A stretch of DNA of 22,440 nt from DASQFQ01 sp039934455 (GTDB taxonomy: Bacteria; Actinomycetota; Thermoleophilia; Solirubrobacterales; Solirubrobacteraceae), in contig JBDTMF010000054.1 in NCBI GenBank assembly GCA_039934455.1, positions 1 to 22,440 on the forward strand, written 5' to 3'. Shown piece after piece: positions 13,286 through 20,329 of this stretch (within the stretch, counting starts at the first letter, position 1; each line of letters begins with the position of its first letter). Both the position numbers and the translations under genes were made by a program. Under the pieces are notes generated by a model, which saw only the letters and a program-made list of their open reading frames with translations, did no database searches and was not told the origin of the DNA.

Positions 13286-13296
13286 GTCAAATTGAC
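13286..13296. promoter_or_regulatory. GTCAA-A-TTGAC palindrome upstream of DUF6131
   Basis: Perfect 5-bp arms around one base in the 96-base gap between the YceH-like and DUF6131 genes. TTGACG at 13292 could also serve as a -35, but no matching -10 is seen 16-18 bases downstream. Confidence 0.25.
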
Positions 13297-13355
13297 GAGC
13301 GGATTGGACACGCCGCTGCGCGGGCAACCTCCCTGCACATCCTGCAGGTCTAATC

Positions 13356-13361
13356 GGAGGT
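13356..13361 (+). promoter_or_regulatory. Strong ribosome binding site for DUF6131
   Basis: GGAGGT, 7 bases before ATG 13369. It fixes the start of this very short gene and, unlike the leaderless neighbours, implies a 5' leader. Confidence 0.75.
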
Positions 13362-13368
13362 AGGACTC

Positions 13369-13524
13369 ATGATCGTTCTCGGGATCGTTCTGTTGCTCCT
13401 CGGCATCGTGCTGTCGATCAACATCCTTTACGTGCTCGGGCTGGTGCTGGTCGTCATCGGCGCCGTCCTGTGGGTGATGGGCTCCATGCAGCGCGGCGTG
13501 GGCGGCCGAAGGCACTACTGGTAG
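13369..13524 (+). CDS. DUF6131 small membrane protein
   Basis: Protein of 51 residues made of two hydrophobic helices (MIVLGIVLLLLGIVL and LYVLGLVLVVIGAVLWVMG) joined by a short SINI turn. It ends in the basic tail GGRRHYW, which I recognise as the hallmark of the actinobacterial DUF6131 family. It probably sits in the cytoplasmic membrane as a hairpin; no function is known to me. The GGAGGT site makes it a genuine gene despite its size. It faces the GGDEF-EAL gene, with 22 bases between stop codons occupied by a hairpin. Confidence 0.85.
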   Translation: MIVLGIVLLLLGIVLSINILYVLGLVLVVIGAVLWVMGSMQRGVGGRRHYW

Positions 13525-13531
13525 CTGCGCC

Positions 13532-13563
13532 TCGGCCCGCCGCGCGTCACGCCGGCGGGCCGA
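13532..13563. terminator. Bidirectional terminator hairpin
   Basis: TCGGCCCGCC at 13532-13541 pairs exactly with GGCGGGCCGA at 13554-13563, and a small GCG/CGC stem lies inside the 12-base loop. It sits between two converging genes, the expected place for a two-way terminator. Its right arm lies within the last codons of the GGDEF-EAL gene. There is no clear T tract. Confidence 0.55.
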
Positions 13564-15577
13564 AGTAGTACCCCTGCGCCAGCGGGCACCCGAGCCGGCG
13601 CAGGGAGTCGGCCTGCGCCTCGCTCTCCACGCCCTCGGCGATCACGCCGAGGCCGAGCGCCGAGGCCATCGAGATCACCGACTCGACGATCGCCGTGTCC
13701 TGCTCACCGCGCCCGAGGTTGGCGACGAACGAACGGTCGATCTTCACCATGTCGATCGGGAAGTCCTTGAGGTGCTGGAACGACGAGTAGCCGGTGCCGA
13801 AGTCGTCGAGCACCAGCCGCACGCCGAGCTCGTCGAGACGCTGGAGGTTCGTGACGATCGCGGGCGTCACGCCCAGCAGCGCCGTCTCCGTGAGCTCCAG
13901 GCACAGCGATGAGGGCTGGAGGTGGCCCACGCGCAGCGCGCCGGCGACGACCTCGAGCAGGTCGGGCTGCGCGACCTGGCGTGCGGAGAGGTTGACCGAG
14001 ATCCAGGTGCCGTCCCCGGTGACCAGCGCGCTGCCCTGGCGGCACGCGCGCTCGAGCACCCACGAGCCGATCGGAATGATCAGGCCGGACTCCTCCGCGA
14101 CCGGGATGAACTCCGCCGGGTCGATCGCCGGCCCGCCGAGGCGGCGCCAGCGCAGCAGCGCCTCGTGCCCCACCGTCGCGCCGTCGGCGAGCGACACGAC
14201 CGGCTGGAAGACGAGCTCGAGCTCGGCCCGCTCGAGCGCGCCCTCGAGGTCGGTCTCGGTCTGCACCCGCTTGGCCGCACGCAGGCGCAGCCCCTCGTCG
14301 AAGATCTCCACGCCCCCGCTGCCGCGCTCCTTGGCGCGGTAGGCGGCGGCGTCGGCATGGCCGATCAGGACATCGGGATCGGTGTGGGCGCTCGTGCCGA
14401 ACGCGATCCCGATGCTGGCCGAGAGCTGCGTCGCGCCGGCCTGCGGCTCCTGCACCGCGGCCGCCACGCGCCATCCGAGCGCGAGCGCGGTGCGCTCGTC
14501 GACGTCCCCGCACACGACCACGAACTCGTCGCCGCCGAGCCGCGCGACCGTGTCGGCCGGGCGCACGGCGGCGGCCATCCGCCCGGCCAGCGCGATCAGC
14601 AGCGCGTCGCCGGCGGCGTGGCCGAAGAGGTCGTTGACCCGCTTGAAGTTGTCGAGGTCGACGAACAGCACGGCGGCGGCGCTGCCCGCGCGCTCGGACA
14701 GCGCGAGCGCGTGCTCGATGCGGTCGCGGCAGAGCGCGCGGTTGGCGAGCCCGGTGAGCGGGTCGTGGAGCGCCTGGTGGCGGATACGGTCCTCGAGCAG
14801 CAGGCGCGAGAACGCGATCGCGAGCACGTTGGCGACGGCCTGCAGGAACAGCCCCTCCTCCTCGCCGAACGCGTCCTCCCGGGTGGCCGCCGCGACGAGC
14901 GCGCCGTGGACCTCGTCGCCGGTGTGGATCGGGACGCTCACGCGGCTGGCGGCCGCCTCGAGGGCGCCCCAGGCGGCGATCTCCTTCGGCCCTGCGAGCA
15001 CGGCCACGCGCTCGACCCCGAGCGTCGCCCGCACCCGCTCCGCCGCCTCCTCGCTCAGCTCGCTCGGGCCGACGCCACGCAACGCCCGCTCGCCCAGCGC
15101 CGCGACCGCGGCCTGCTGGTCGGACTGGCGGCGCAGCCGCGACTCGGTGTCGACGCGCTCGGAGATGTCGCGCCCGATGGCGAGCAGCAGCGGCCCCTGA
15201 TCGGTCTCGACGATCCCCCAGCTCATCTCCCCGACGAAGTCCGTGCCGTCCTTGCGGCGGCCGTAGGCCTTGTCCGAGAAGCGCAGCGGGTGCTCGAGCT
15301 CCCAGTACAGCTCGAGGTTGCGGCGGTAGCGGGCGCGCACGTTGGGCGGCCAGAGCAACTCGAGCGGCTTGCCGATCAGCTCCTCGCGGCGGTACCCGAA
15401 CTGCGCCTCCGCGAGCGAGTTGACGAAGATGATCAGGCCGTCGCGGCCGGCGCCGACGGCCGCGTCCGGCAGCCCCTCGAGCACGACACGGAGTGCGACA
15501 GCATGCGCAGGCACTGGGTCCACGGGTGAATTCACGGGTCGCGTAGAGACTGCATCGTCGTTCCGGGGCCTGCGCAT
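13547..15577 (-). CDS. PAS-GAF-GGDEF-EAL cyclic-di-GMP signalling protein
   Basis: Signalling enzyme of 676 residues with both cyclic-di-GMP-making and -breaking domains. A PAS domain (~28-140, with ELLWPPNVRARYRR and AIGRDISER) is followed by a GAF domain (~155-260). In GGDEF (~265-430) the active site RLGGDEF is intact (GGDEF 348-352) and the inhibitory-site motif RPAD lies exactly five residues before it. In EAL (~440-676) the key pieces are intact: EALLRW at 472, SVNLSARQ, ELTET, DDFGTGYSSF, KIDRSF and IAEGVE. Both activities are therefore plausible. No membrane segment is seen, so it is probably a cytoplasmic sensor; the ligand is unknown. The start ATG 15577 has no clear ribosome site, and downstream starts are possible because the first ~25 residues are low-complexity. 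It diverges from the kinase remnant. Confidence 0.92.
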   Translation of the reverse strand: MRRPRNDDAVSTRPVNSPVDPVPAHAVALRVVLEGLPDAAVGAGRDGLIIFVNSLAEAQFGYRREELIGKPLELLWPPNVRARYRRNLELYWELEHPLRFSDKAYGRRKDGTDFVGEMSWGIVETDQGPLLLAIGRDISERVDTESRLRRQSDQQAAVAALGERALRGVGPSELSEEAAERVRATLGVERVAVLAGPKEIAAWGALEAAASRVSVPIHTGDEVHGALVAAATREDAFGEEEGLFLQAVANVLAIAFSRLLLEDRIRHQALHDPLTGLANRALCRDRIEHALALSERAGSAAAVLFVDLDNFKRVNDLFGHAAGDALLIALAGRMAAAVRPADTVARLGGDEFVVVCGDVDERTALALGWRVAAAVQEPQAGATQLSASIGIAFGTSAHTDPDVLIGHADAAAYRAKERGSGGVEIFDEGLRLRAAKRVQTETDLEGALERAELELVFQPVVSLADGATVGHEALLRWRRLGGPAIDPAEFIPVAEESGLIIPIGSWVLERACRQGSALVTGDGTWISVNLSARQVAQPDLLEVVAGALRVGHLQPSSLCLELTETALLGVTPAIVTNLQRLDELGVRLVLDDFGTGYSSFQHLKDFPIDMVKIDRSFVANLGRGEQDTAIVESVISMASALGLGVIAEGVESEAQADSLRRLGCPLAQGYYFGPPA

Positions 15578-15588
15578 GAGGCGCCAAC

Positions 15589-15616
15589 TTCAGTGTGGCC
15601 GCTCGGGGGGTACGAT
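15589..15616 (+). promoter_or_regulatory. Promoter of the kinase remnant / HhH-GPD unit
   Basis: TTCAGT at 15589-15594, a 16-base spacer, then TACGAT at 15611-15616, and ATG 15624 after 7 more bases. This is the one promoter here with both a plausible -35 and -10, again arranged for a leaderless mRNA. Confidence 0.5.
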
Positions 15617-15623
15617 CGAGGAC

Positions 15624-15826
15624 ATGTCCATGACCTCCGCACCCGGTCGCCTGCGCGGCCAGGAACTGCTGCGAGCGGTCGCCGAAGGCACCGCGGGGGC
15701 GGTGGGCGAGAAGTTCCTGCGCCGCCTGGCCCGCAACGTCGCCGAGGCGTTCGCGGCCAAGCTCGTCCTGATCGCCGACCCGGCGGCGGCACCCGCGTCC
15801 ACGCCTCGATCCCGCTGAGCGCCTGA
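15624..15826 (+). pseudogene. Internally deleted GAF-type sensor histidine kinase remnant
   Basis: Only 203 bases remain. The first ~55 codons (for example LLRAVAEGTAGAVGEKFLRRLARNVAEAF, then AKLVLIAD) look like the beginning of a GAF sensor domain. Near 15780 this frame runs into PAAAPASTPRSR and stops at 15818. One frame over, the sequence reads GGGTRVHASIPLSA, the typical last residues of a NarL/DesK-type kinase ATPase domain, and stops with TGA at 15824-15826. That TGA overlaps the ATG of the next gene. The simplest reading is that the middle of a kinase gene was lost, with a frame change, while its promoter and its coupling to the next gene remained. The 64-residue product of the first frame may still be made. 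Kinase origin rests on a short tail motif. Confidence 0.65.
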
Positions 15827-16377
15827 TGCCCGAACAACTGCACTACACCGACTCCGAGGAGGCCAACGCGCTGATCGCCGCCGACCCGCTGGCGCTGCTG
15901 ATCGGGCTCGTGCTCGACCAGCAGGTGACGGTCCAGAAGGCGTTCGCGGGTCCGCTCGTGCTGCGCGAGCGCATCGGCGCGCTCGACGCCGGCCGGCTGG
16001 CCGCGACCGACCTCGAGCCGGTCTTCCGCGAGCGGCCCGCGATCCATCGCTTCCCGGCCTCGATGGCCAAGCGCGTGAGGGGGCTCTGCGCCCACGTCGC
16101 CGAGCGCTACGACGGCGACGCCGCACGCGTCTGGACCGACGCCGCGACGCCCGCGGAGCTCGAGGCCAACCTTGCGGCGCTGCCGGGCTTCGGCGAGATG
16201 AAGGTCACCACGCTCGCGGCGATCCTCGCCAAGCGCTTCGGCGTCGCCACGGCGCGGCCGCTGGTCCCCGAGCACCCGACGCTCGGCGACGTCGACTCCG
16301 CCCAGGCGCTGGCCGAATACCAGGCGGACAAGCGGGCGCGGAAGGCGGCCCTGCGCGCGGCGCGGGTCGAGGCGTGA
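15826..16377 (+). CDS. HhH-GPD family DNA glycosylase-like protein
   Basis: Small helical protein of 183 residues from the helix-hairpin-helix base-excision-repair superfamily. The fold signature is DPLALLIGLVLDQQVTVQKAF near the start (the QQ segment typical of these glycosylases) and the HhH hairpin LPGFGEMKVTTLAAILAKRFG at about 120-140. It is shorter than MutY, Nth or AlkA and lacks an iron-sulfur cysteine cluster. The usual catalytic Lys/Asp positions are not obvious, so enzymatic activity is unproven. Actinobacterial homologues of this size are annotated as HhH-GPD-type repair proteins. The start ATG overlaps the stop of the kinase remnant (TGATG), so translation probably depends on ribosomes reading the remnant's 3' end. 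The C-terminus is Lys/Arg/Ala-rich. Confidence 0.8.
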   Translation: MPEQLHYTDSEEANALIAADPLALLIGLVLDQQVTVQKAFAGPLVLRERIGALDAGRLAATDLEPVFRERPAIHRFPASMAKRVRGLCAHVAERYDGDAARVWTDAATPAELEANLAALPGFGEMKVTTLAAILAKRFGVATARPLVPEHPTLGDVDSAQALAEYQADKRARKAALRAARVEA

Positions 16378-16431
16378 CCGAGCCCCGTGCCCCTCGACAG
16401 CCACGAGGTCCAGCGCGTCCCGGTGACGGTC

Positions 16432-18381
16432 TCACAGCTCTACGTGTGAGGCCATGACGACGGTCCTGTCGTCGGGCAGGTGGAAGTAGGGGACGGGGCT
16501 GGCGGAGTTGCGCGCGATCGCGATGAAGAGCTTCTTGCGCCACTTCACCATCCCCGGCGCGTCGGTGGCGATGATCGAGATGCGCGAGAGGAAGTAGGAG
16601 ACGTTCTCGAAGTCGGCCTCGCGCTCGAGCCGCTCGGCGGCGGCGCGCAGCGTCAGTGGCACGTCGAGGTCGTCCTGGAAGCCGAAGCGCGCGGTGACGT
16701 GCGTGATGCCGTCGTCGCGATAGCCGAGGTCGTCGATGATCACGCGCTCACCCTCCTCGACATGCGGGATGTTGAGCGTCTGGACCGACACGATCACCAC
16801 GCTCTCGTGCAGCACGCAGTTGTGCTCGACGTTGGCCCGCAGCGCCAGCGGGGTCGTCTCGGGGTTGGCGTCGAGGAAGATGCCGGTGCGCGGCGAGCGC
16901 GAGATCGGCTGCTTGGGGTCGCGGATCTCCTCGACGAAGTCCCGCAGCGGCCCCTCCAGCTCCTCGCGCTTCTTGGTCACGATCTCGCGGCCGCGCTGCC
17001 ACGTCGTCAGCACGACGAACACGATGCCCGCGATCGCGAGCGGGAACCACCCGCCGTGAAGGACCTTCGGCAGGTTCGCCGTGAAGAACGTGAGGTCGAC
17101 GAGCAGGAAGAACGCGCCGCCCGCGATCGCGACCCACGCCGGCTGCTTCCACAGCACGCGCACGACGACGAAGAACAGCAGCGTGTCGATCGCCAGCGTG
17201 CCGGTGACGGCGATCCCGTAGGCCGAGGCGAGGTGGGCGGAGGAGCCGAACCCGACCACGAGCGCGACGACCGCGACGAAGATGCCCCAGTTGACCGCGG
17301 GTACGTAGACCTGGCCGGCCTCGCGCGAGGTATGGAGGATCGTCATGCGCGGGAGGAAGCCGAGCTGGACCGCCTGGCGGGTGACCGAGAAGGCCCCGGA
17401 GATGACCGCCTGGGAGGCGATCACGGTCGCCACGGTGGCGAGCACCACCATCGGGATCCGGCTCCAGTCCGGGAACAGGAGGAAGAACGGGTTCTCGATC
17501 GCCGTCGGCGTGTGCAGCAGCAGCGCGCCCTGGCCCATGTAGTTGAGGACGAGGGCGGGGAACACGGCGGCGAACCACGCGCGCCGGATCGGGGAGCGCC
17601 CGAAGTGACCCATGTCGGCGTAGAGCGCCTCGGCGCCGGTGACGGTGAGCACGACCGAGCCGAGCGCGATGAACGCGGTGTGCCCGTGCTCGAACAGGAA
17701 GGTGATGCCGTACGTCGGCGAGATCGCCTTCAGGATCTCCGGCTCCTTGACCACCTCGTGCAGCCCGGCGACGGCGAGGATCGTGAACCACACGGACATG
17801 ACGGGGCCGAACAGGCGCCCGACCACGCCGGTGCCGAAGCGCTGCGCGGCGAACAGGATGGTCAGGATCGCGAGCGCGATCGGCACCACGATCGAGTGCA
17901 GCGACGGCTCCACGACCTCGATCCCCTCGACCGCCGACAGCACCGAGATCGCCGGCGTGATCATCCCGTCGCCGTAGAACAGCGAGGCGCCGAAGATCCC
18001 GAGCGCGACGAGGGTGACCTGCGCCGACCGGCGCTTGAGCCCGACGTTCCGGATCAGCGCGATCAGGGCCATGATCCCGCCCTCGCCGTCGTTGTCCGCC
18101 CGCATGATGAACACGACGTACTTGATCGAGACGATGATCGTGATCGCCCAGAACACGAGCGAGATGACGCCGTAGACGCCGGACTGGGTCGGGCGGACGG
18201 CGTGCTGGTCGGCGGCGAAGACCGTCTGCAGCGCGTACAGCGGGCTCGTGCCGATGTCGCCGAAGACGATGCCGAGCGCGCCGAGCGACAGCGCGGCCAT
18301 CCCGGTGTGATGGCGGTTGCGCTTGCGCGGAGGCTTCTGCTCCTCGGGAGCGGGGGTGACTTCGGGAGCGGAGGAGGTCAC
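16432..18381 (-). CDS. kup: Kup-type potassium uptake transporter
   Basis: Potassium/proton symporter of the KUP/HAK/KT family in the cytoplasmic membrane, 649 residues (usual bacterial size ~620-680). The N-terminal signature GDIGTSPLYA is at 41-50, followed by YGDGMITPAISVLSAVEG at 136-152 and about twelve hydrophobic segments up to roughly residue 470. A soluble C-terminal domain follows and ends PDDRTVVMASHVEL, matching the family's closing motif. The start is GTG 18381, with a GAGGGGG ribosome site about 7 bases upstream. The leader before the first helix is Pro/Glu/Lys/Arg-rich. It is the last gene of a minus-strand run with the ROK kinase (50-base gap) and the nitroreductase, and converges on the HhH-GPD gene. 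Confidence 0.95.
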   Translation of the reverse strand: MTSSAPEVTPAPEEQKPPRKRNRHHTGMAALSLGALGIVFGDIGTSPLYALQTVFAADQHAVRPTQSGVYGVISLVFWAITIIVSIKYVVFIMRADNDGEGGIMALIALIRNVGLKRRSAQVTLVALGIFGASLFYGDGMITPAISVLSAVEGIEVVEPSLHSIVVPIALAILTILFAAQRFGTGVVGRLFGPVMSVWFTILAVAGLHEVVKEPEILKAISPTYGITFLFEHGHTAFIALGSVVLTVTGAEALYADMGHFGRSPIRRAWFAAVFPALVLNYMGQGALLLHTPTAIENPFFLLFPDWSRIPMVVLATVATVIASQAVISGAFSVTRQAVQLGFLPRMTILHTSREAGQVYVPAVNWGIFVAVVALVVGFGSSAHLASAYGIAVTGTLAIDTLLFFVVVRVLWKQPAWVAIAGGAFFLLVDLTFFTANLPKVLHGGWFPLAIAGIVFVVLTTWQRGREIVTKKREELEGPLRDFVEEIRDPKQPISRSPRTGIFLDANPETTPLALRANVEHNCVLHESVVIVSVQTLNIPHVEEGERVIIDDLGYRDDGITHVTARFGFQDDLDVPLTLRAAAERLEREADFENVSYFLSRISIIATDAPGMVKWRKKLFIAIARNSASPVPYFHLPDDRTVVMASHVEL

Positions 18382-18431
18382 GGCGTCACCCCCTCATACC
18401 CTCGCACGGATGCGCCGTGCGCGATGGCGCC

Positions 18432-19406
18432 TCAGGCGGCGACCGTCTCCGCCTCGCTCGCCAGCAGCGCGGCGCCGATCGCGCCGCCGAGGTCGCCGAG
18501 CTGGGCGAGCAGCACCCGCGGCGGGCGGTGGTCGGCGAAGATGTGCGGGAGCATCGCGTGCTCGAGGCGCTTGCGGTACGGGTCGCCGAGGCGCACGCCG
18601 AGGCCGCCGCCGACGATCACCGCCTCGACGTCGAGCAGGTTGACCGCGGAGGCGACGCCGGCGCCGAGCGCCTCGATCGCGCGCTCGATCAGGCGCACCG
18701 CCATCGGGTCCTGGCGCACCAGCGCGCGCGCCGCGATGCCGCTCGCGAGGCGCTCGCGGCCGCGCTTCTCCATGATCTCGAACAGGTCCGTCTGCTCGCC
18801 CTTCTTCGCGAGCTCGCGCGCCCGGGTCTCCATCGCCCCGCGGCCGGCGTAGGCCTCCATGCAGCCGTGCCGGCCACATGGGCACTTGGCGCCGCCGATC
18901 TTCACGACCATGTGGCCGATCTCGCCCGCGGCGTCGCGGCCGAGCCAGAGCTTGCCGTCGAGCACGATGCCGCCGCCGACGCCGGTGCCCCAGAACACGC
19001 CGAGCATCGAGCGGTACGGCGTGCCGGCGCCCAGGGTCGCCTCGGCCATCGTCGCGACGTTGACGTCGTTGCCGAGCGAGACGCGCGGGCCGAGCTCCTC
19101 CTGCAGCGCGCCGGCGAGCGGGAACGAGCCCTCCCAGTTCGGCAGGTTGCGGGCGGTCGTGACGGTCCCGTTGGCGTCGTCGACGTCGCCAGGGGAGCCG
19201 ACGCCGATCGAGCTGAGTTCGGACGCCTCCACCTCGGCGGCCGTCGCCGCGTCGCGGATCGTCGCGGCGATCGCGGCCGCGACATCGGCCGGCTTGCCCT
19301 TGGTCGGGGTCGGCCGGCGCGCCTCGCCGAGCACCGTGAAGCGCTCGTCGCAGACCACCACCTGGATCTTCGTGCCGCCGAGGTCGACACCCGCGCGCAG
19401 GTTCAT
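18432..19406 (-). CDS. ROK family sugar kinase, probable glucokinase
   Basis: ATP-dependent sugar kinase of 324 residues, cytosolic. The ATP loop GVDLGGTKIQ is at 6-15, and LGNDVNVA at 111-118 carries the catalytic Asp (~D114). Next come GVFWGTGVGGGIV and the sugar/zinc site GHMVVKIGGAKCPCGRHGCMEAYAGR, where His165 and Cys175/177/182 are the expected zinc ligands. The C-terminal part has VIVGGGLGVRLGD. There is no N-terminal winged helix, so it is an enzyme rather than a ROK repressor. Glucokinase is the usual role of such proteins in actinobacteria, but ROK enzymes also use other hexoses. ATG 19406 is chosen for its AGGTGG site 4 bases upstream; it lies 8 bases after the nitroreductase stop, implying one transcript. 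Confidence 0.9.
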   Translation of the reverse strand: MNLRAGVDLGGTKIQVVVCDERFTVLGEARRPTPTKGKPADVAAAIAATIRDAATAAEVEASELSSIGVGSPGDVDDANGTVTTARNLPNWEGSFPLAGALQEELGPRVSLGNDVNVATMAEATLGAGTPYRSMLGVFWGTGVGGGIVLDGKLWLGRDAAGEIGHMVVKIGGAKCPCGRHGCMEAYAGRGAMETRARELAKKGEQTDLFEIMEKRGRERLASGIAARALVRQDPMAVRLIERAIEALGAGVASAVNLLDVEAVIVGGGLGVRLGDPYRKRLEHAMLPHIFADHRPPRVLLAQLGDLGGAIGAALLASEAETVAA

Positions 19407-19414
19407 CCCGCCAC

Positions 19415-19828
19415 CTAGGCCGCGCGCTCGAGGATGACGATCGGGATCTCGCGATCGGTCTTCCTCTGGTAGTCGTCGTAGGCGGGCCAGTGCTGCGTCA
19501 TCTGCTTCCACAGGTCGGGCCGCTCGTCCGGCGTGGCGTCACGCGCGGTGGCGTCGAACCTGTCGCCGCGGATCTGCACCTGGACCGCCGGGCTATCGCG
19601 CAGGTTGAGGTACCAGCCGGGGTGCGCCGGGGCGCCGCCCTTGGACGCGACGATCATCGGGTTGTCGCCGTCCATCCCGTAGATCAGCGGCGTCGTGCGC
19701 TCCTCGCCGGACTTGCGGCCGGTGGTGGTGAGGATGAGGATCGAGGTGCCCCGCTCCCAGTCATGTCCCTCCTCGCCGTCCGTCTCGACGTACCGGTCGA
19801 CGTGCTCTTGCCCGAATAGCGGCGCCAT
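19415..19828 (-). CDS. Deazaflavin (F420)-dependent nitroreductase family protein
   Basis: Small split-barrel protein of 137 residues, resembling mycobacterial Ddn and related F420H2-dependent reductases. Family features are TTTGRKSGEERTTPLIYG (~34-51), SKGGAPAHPGWYLNLRDSP (~62-80), and the closing WKQMTQHWPAYDDYQRKTDREIPIVILER. The basic/Gly and His-Pro-x-Trp segments bind the cofactor in characterised members. The natural substrate is unknown; nitro-reduction is known mainly for drugs. It implies the host makes coenzyme F420. ATG 19828 has an AAGGAG ribosome site 8 bases upstream. It is the first gene of a run of three on this strand, followed by the ROK kinase after 8 bases and then Kup. 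Confidence 0.93.
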   Translation of the reverse strand: MAPLFGQEHVDRYVETDGEEGHDWERGTSILILTTTGRKSGEERTTPLIYGMDGDNPMIVASKGGAPAHPGWYLNLRDSPAVQVQIRGDRFDATARDATPDERPDLWKQMTQHWPAYDDYQRKTDREIPIVILERAA

Positions 19829-19935
19829 CTCATGCTCCTTCGTCCTGGGATCCGCTCCAGAACCTACCCATTGACAGGCTGCCGACGCGGTCGACGAGCC
19901 GGCGCCGCGTGACACGGCTGAGAAGATGGTCGTGC

Positions 19936-20316
19936 ATGCCGCGGAACCTCACGGTGGTCCTGCATGACAAGCCGGGCGAGCTGGCTCGCATCGGTGAGAC
20001 GCTCGGGGCCGCGGGGGTCGACGTCCGCGGCCTGGCCGCCTTCACCGGGGAGGGCAACGGCATCATCCACCTGCTGATCGAGGACGACGAGGCCGAACGC
20101 GCCACGACGGCGCTTCACGACGCCAAGATCGGGCTCGCCGATGACCGCGAGGTGCTCGTCGTCGACATCCACGACCGGCCCGGGACGCTCGGCGAGATGG
20201 CGCTGGAACTGGCCGCCGCCAACGTGAACATCGAGCTCGCGTACTCGGCGTTCGGCGACACCGGGCTCGTCATCGCTACCGACGACTTGGAGAACGCGCG
20301 GGCCGCACTCGCCTGA
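19936..20316 (+). CDS. Tandem ACT-domain protein
   Basis: Protein of 126 residues made of two ACT domains: LTVVLHDKPGELARIGETLG (from ~4) and VLVVDIHDRPGTLGEMALELA (from ~73). Each has the PGxL ligand-loop motif, with NVNIELAYSAF in the second. ACT pairs bind amino acids or similar small molecules and regulate enzymes; with no catalytic domain attached, this is probably a stand-alone regulatory or sensory module, with ligand and partner unknown. ATG 19936 is used because the domain begins right after it; GTG 19909 in the same frame would add nine residues with no homology. A weak GAAGAT lies 8 bases before the ATG. The aldo/keto reductase follows by 13 bases. Confidence 0.85.
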   Translation: MPRNLTVVLHDKPGELARIGETLGAAGVDVRGLAAFTGEGNGIIHLLIEDDEAERATTALHDAKIGLADDREVLVVDIHDRPGTLGEMALELAAANVNIELAYSAFGDTGLVIATDDLENARAALA

Positions 20317-20317
20317 G

Positions 20318-20323
20318 TACGCT
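20318..20323 (+). promoter_or_regulatory. -10 hexamer for leaderless aldo/keto reductase
   Basis: TACGCT, 6 bases, then ATG 20330. It begins one base after the ACT-protein stop TGA (20314-20316). There is no Shine-Dalgarno before the ATG. Confidence 0.45.
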
Positions 20324-20329
20324 CGGGCC

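Noticed and set aside
16387..16449. 20-codon GTG frame (VPLDSHEVQRVPVTVSQLYV) after the HhH-GPD gene
   Set aside because: Very short, no ribosome site, and overlaps the end of the opposing kup gene. A nearby CCTCG/CGAGG hairpin (16392-16408) is too weak to call a terminator.
19871..19876. Perfect TTGACA -35 box upstream of the ACT gene
   Set aside because: No -10-like hexamer 16-18 bases downstream on the plus strand, and the candidate nearest the ACT start (GAAGAT) is too far away.
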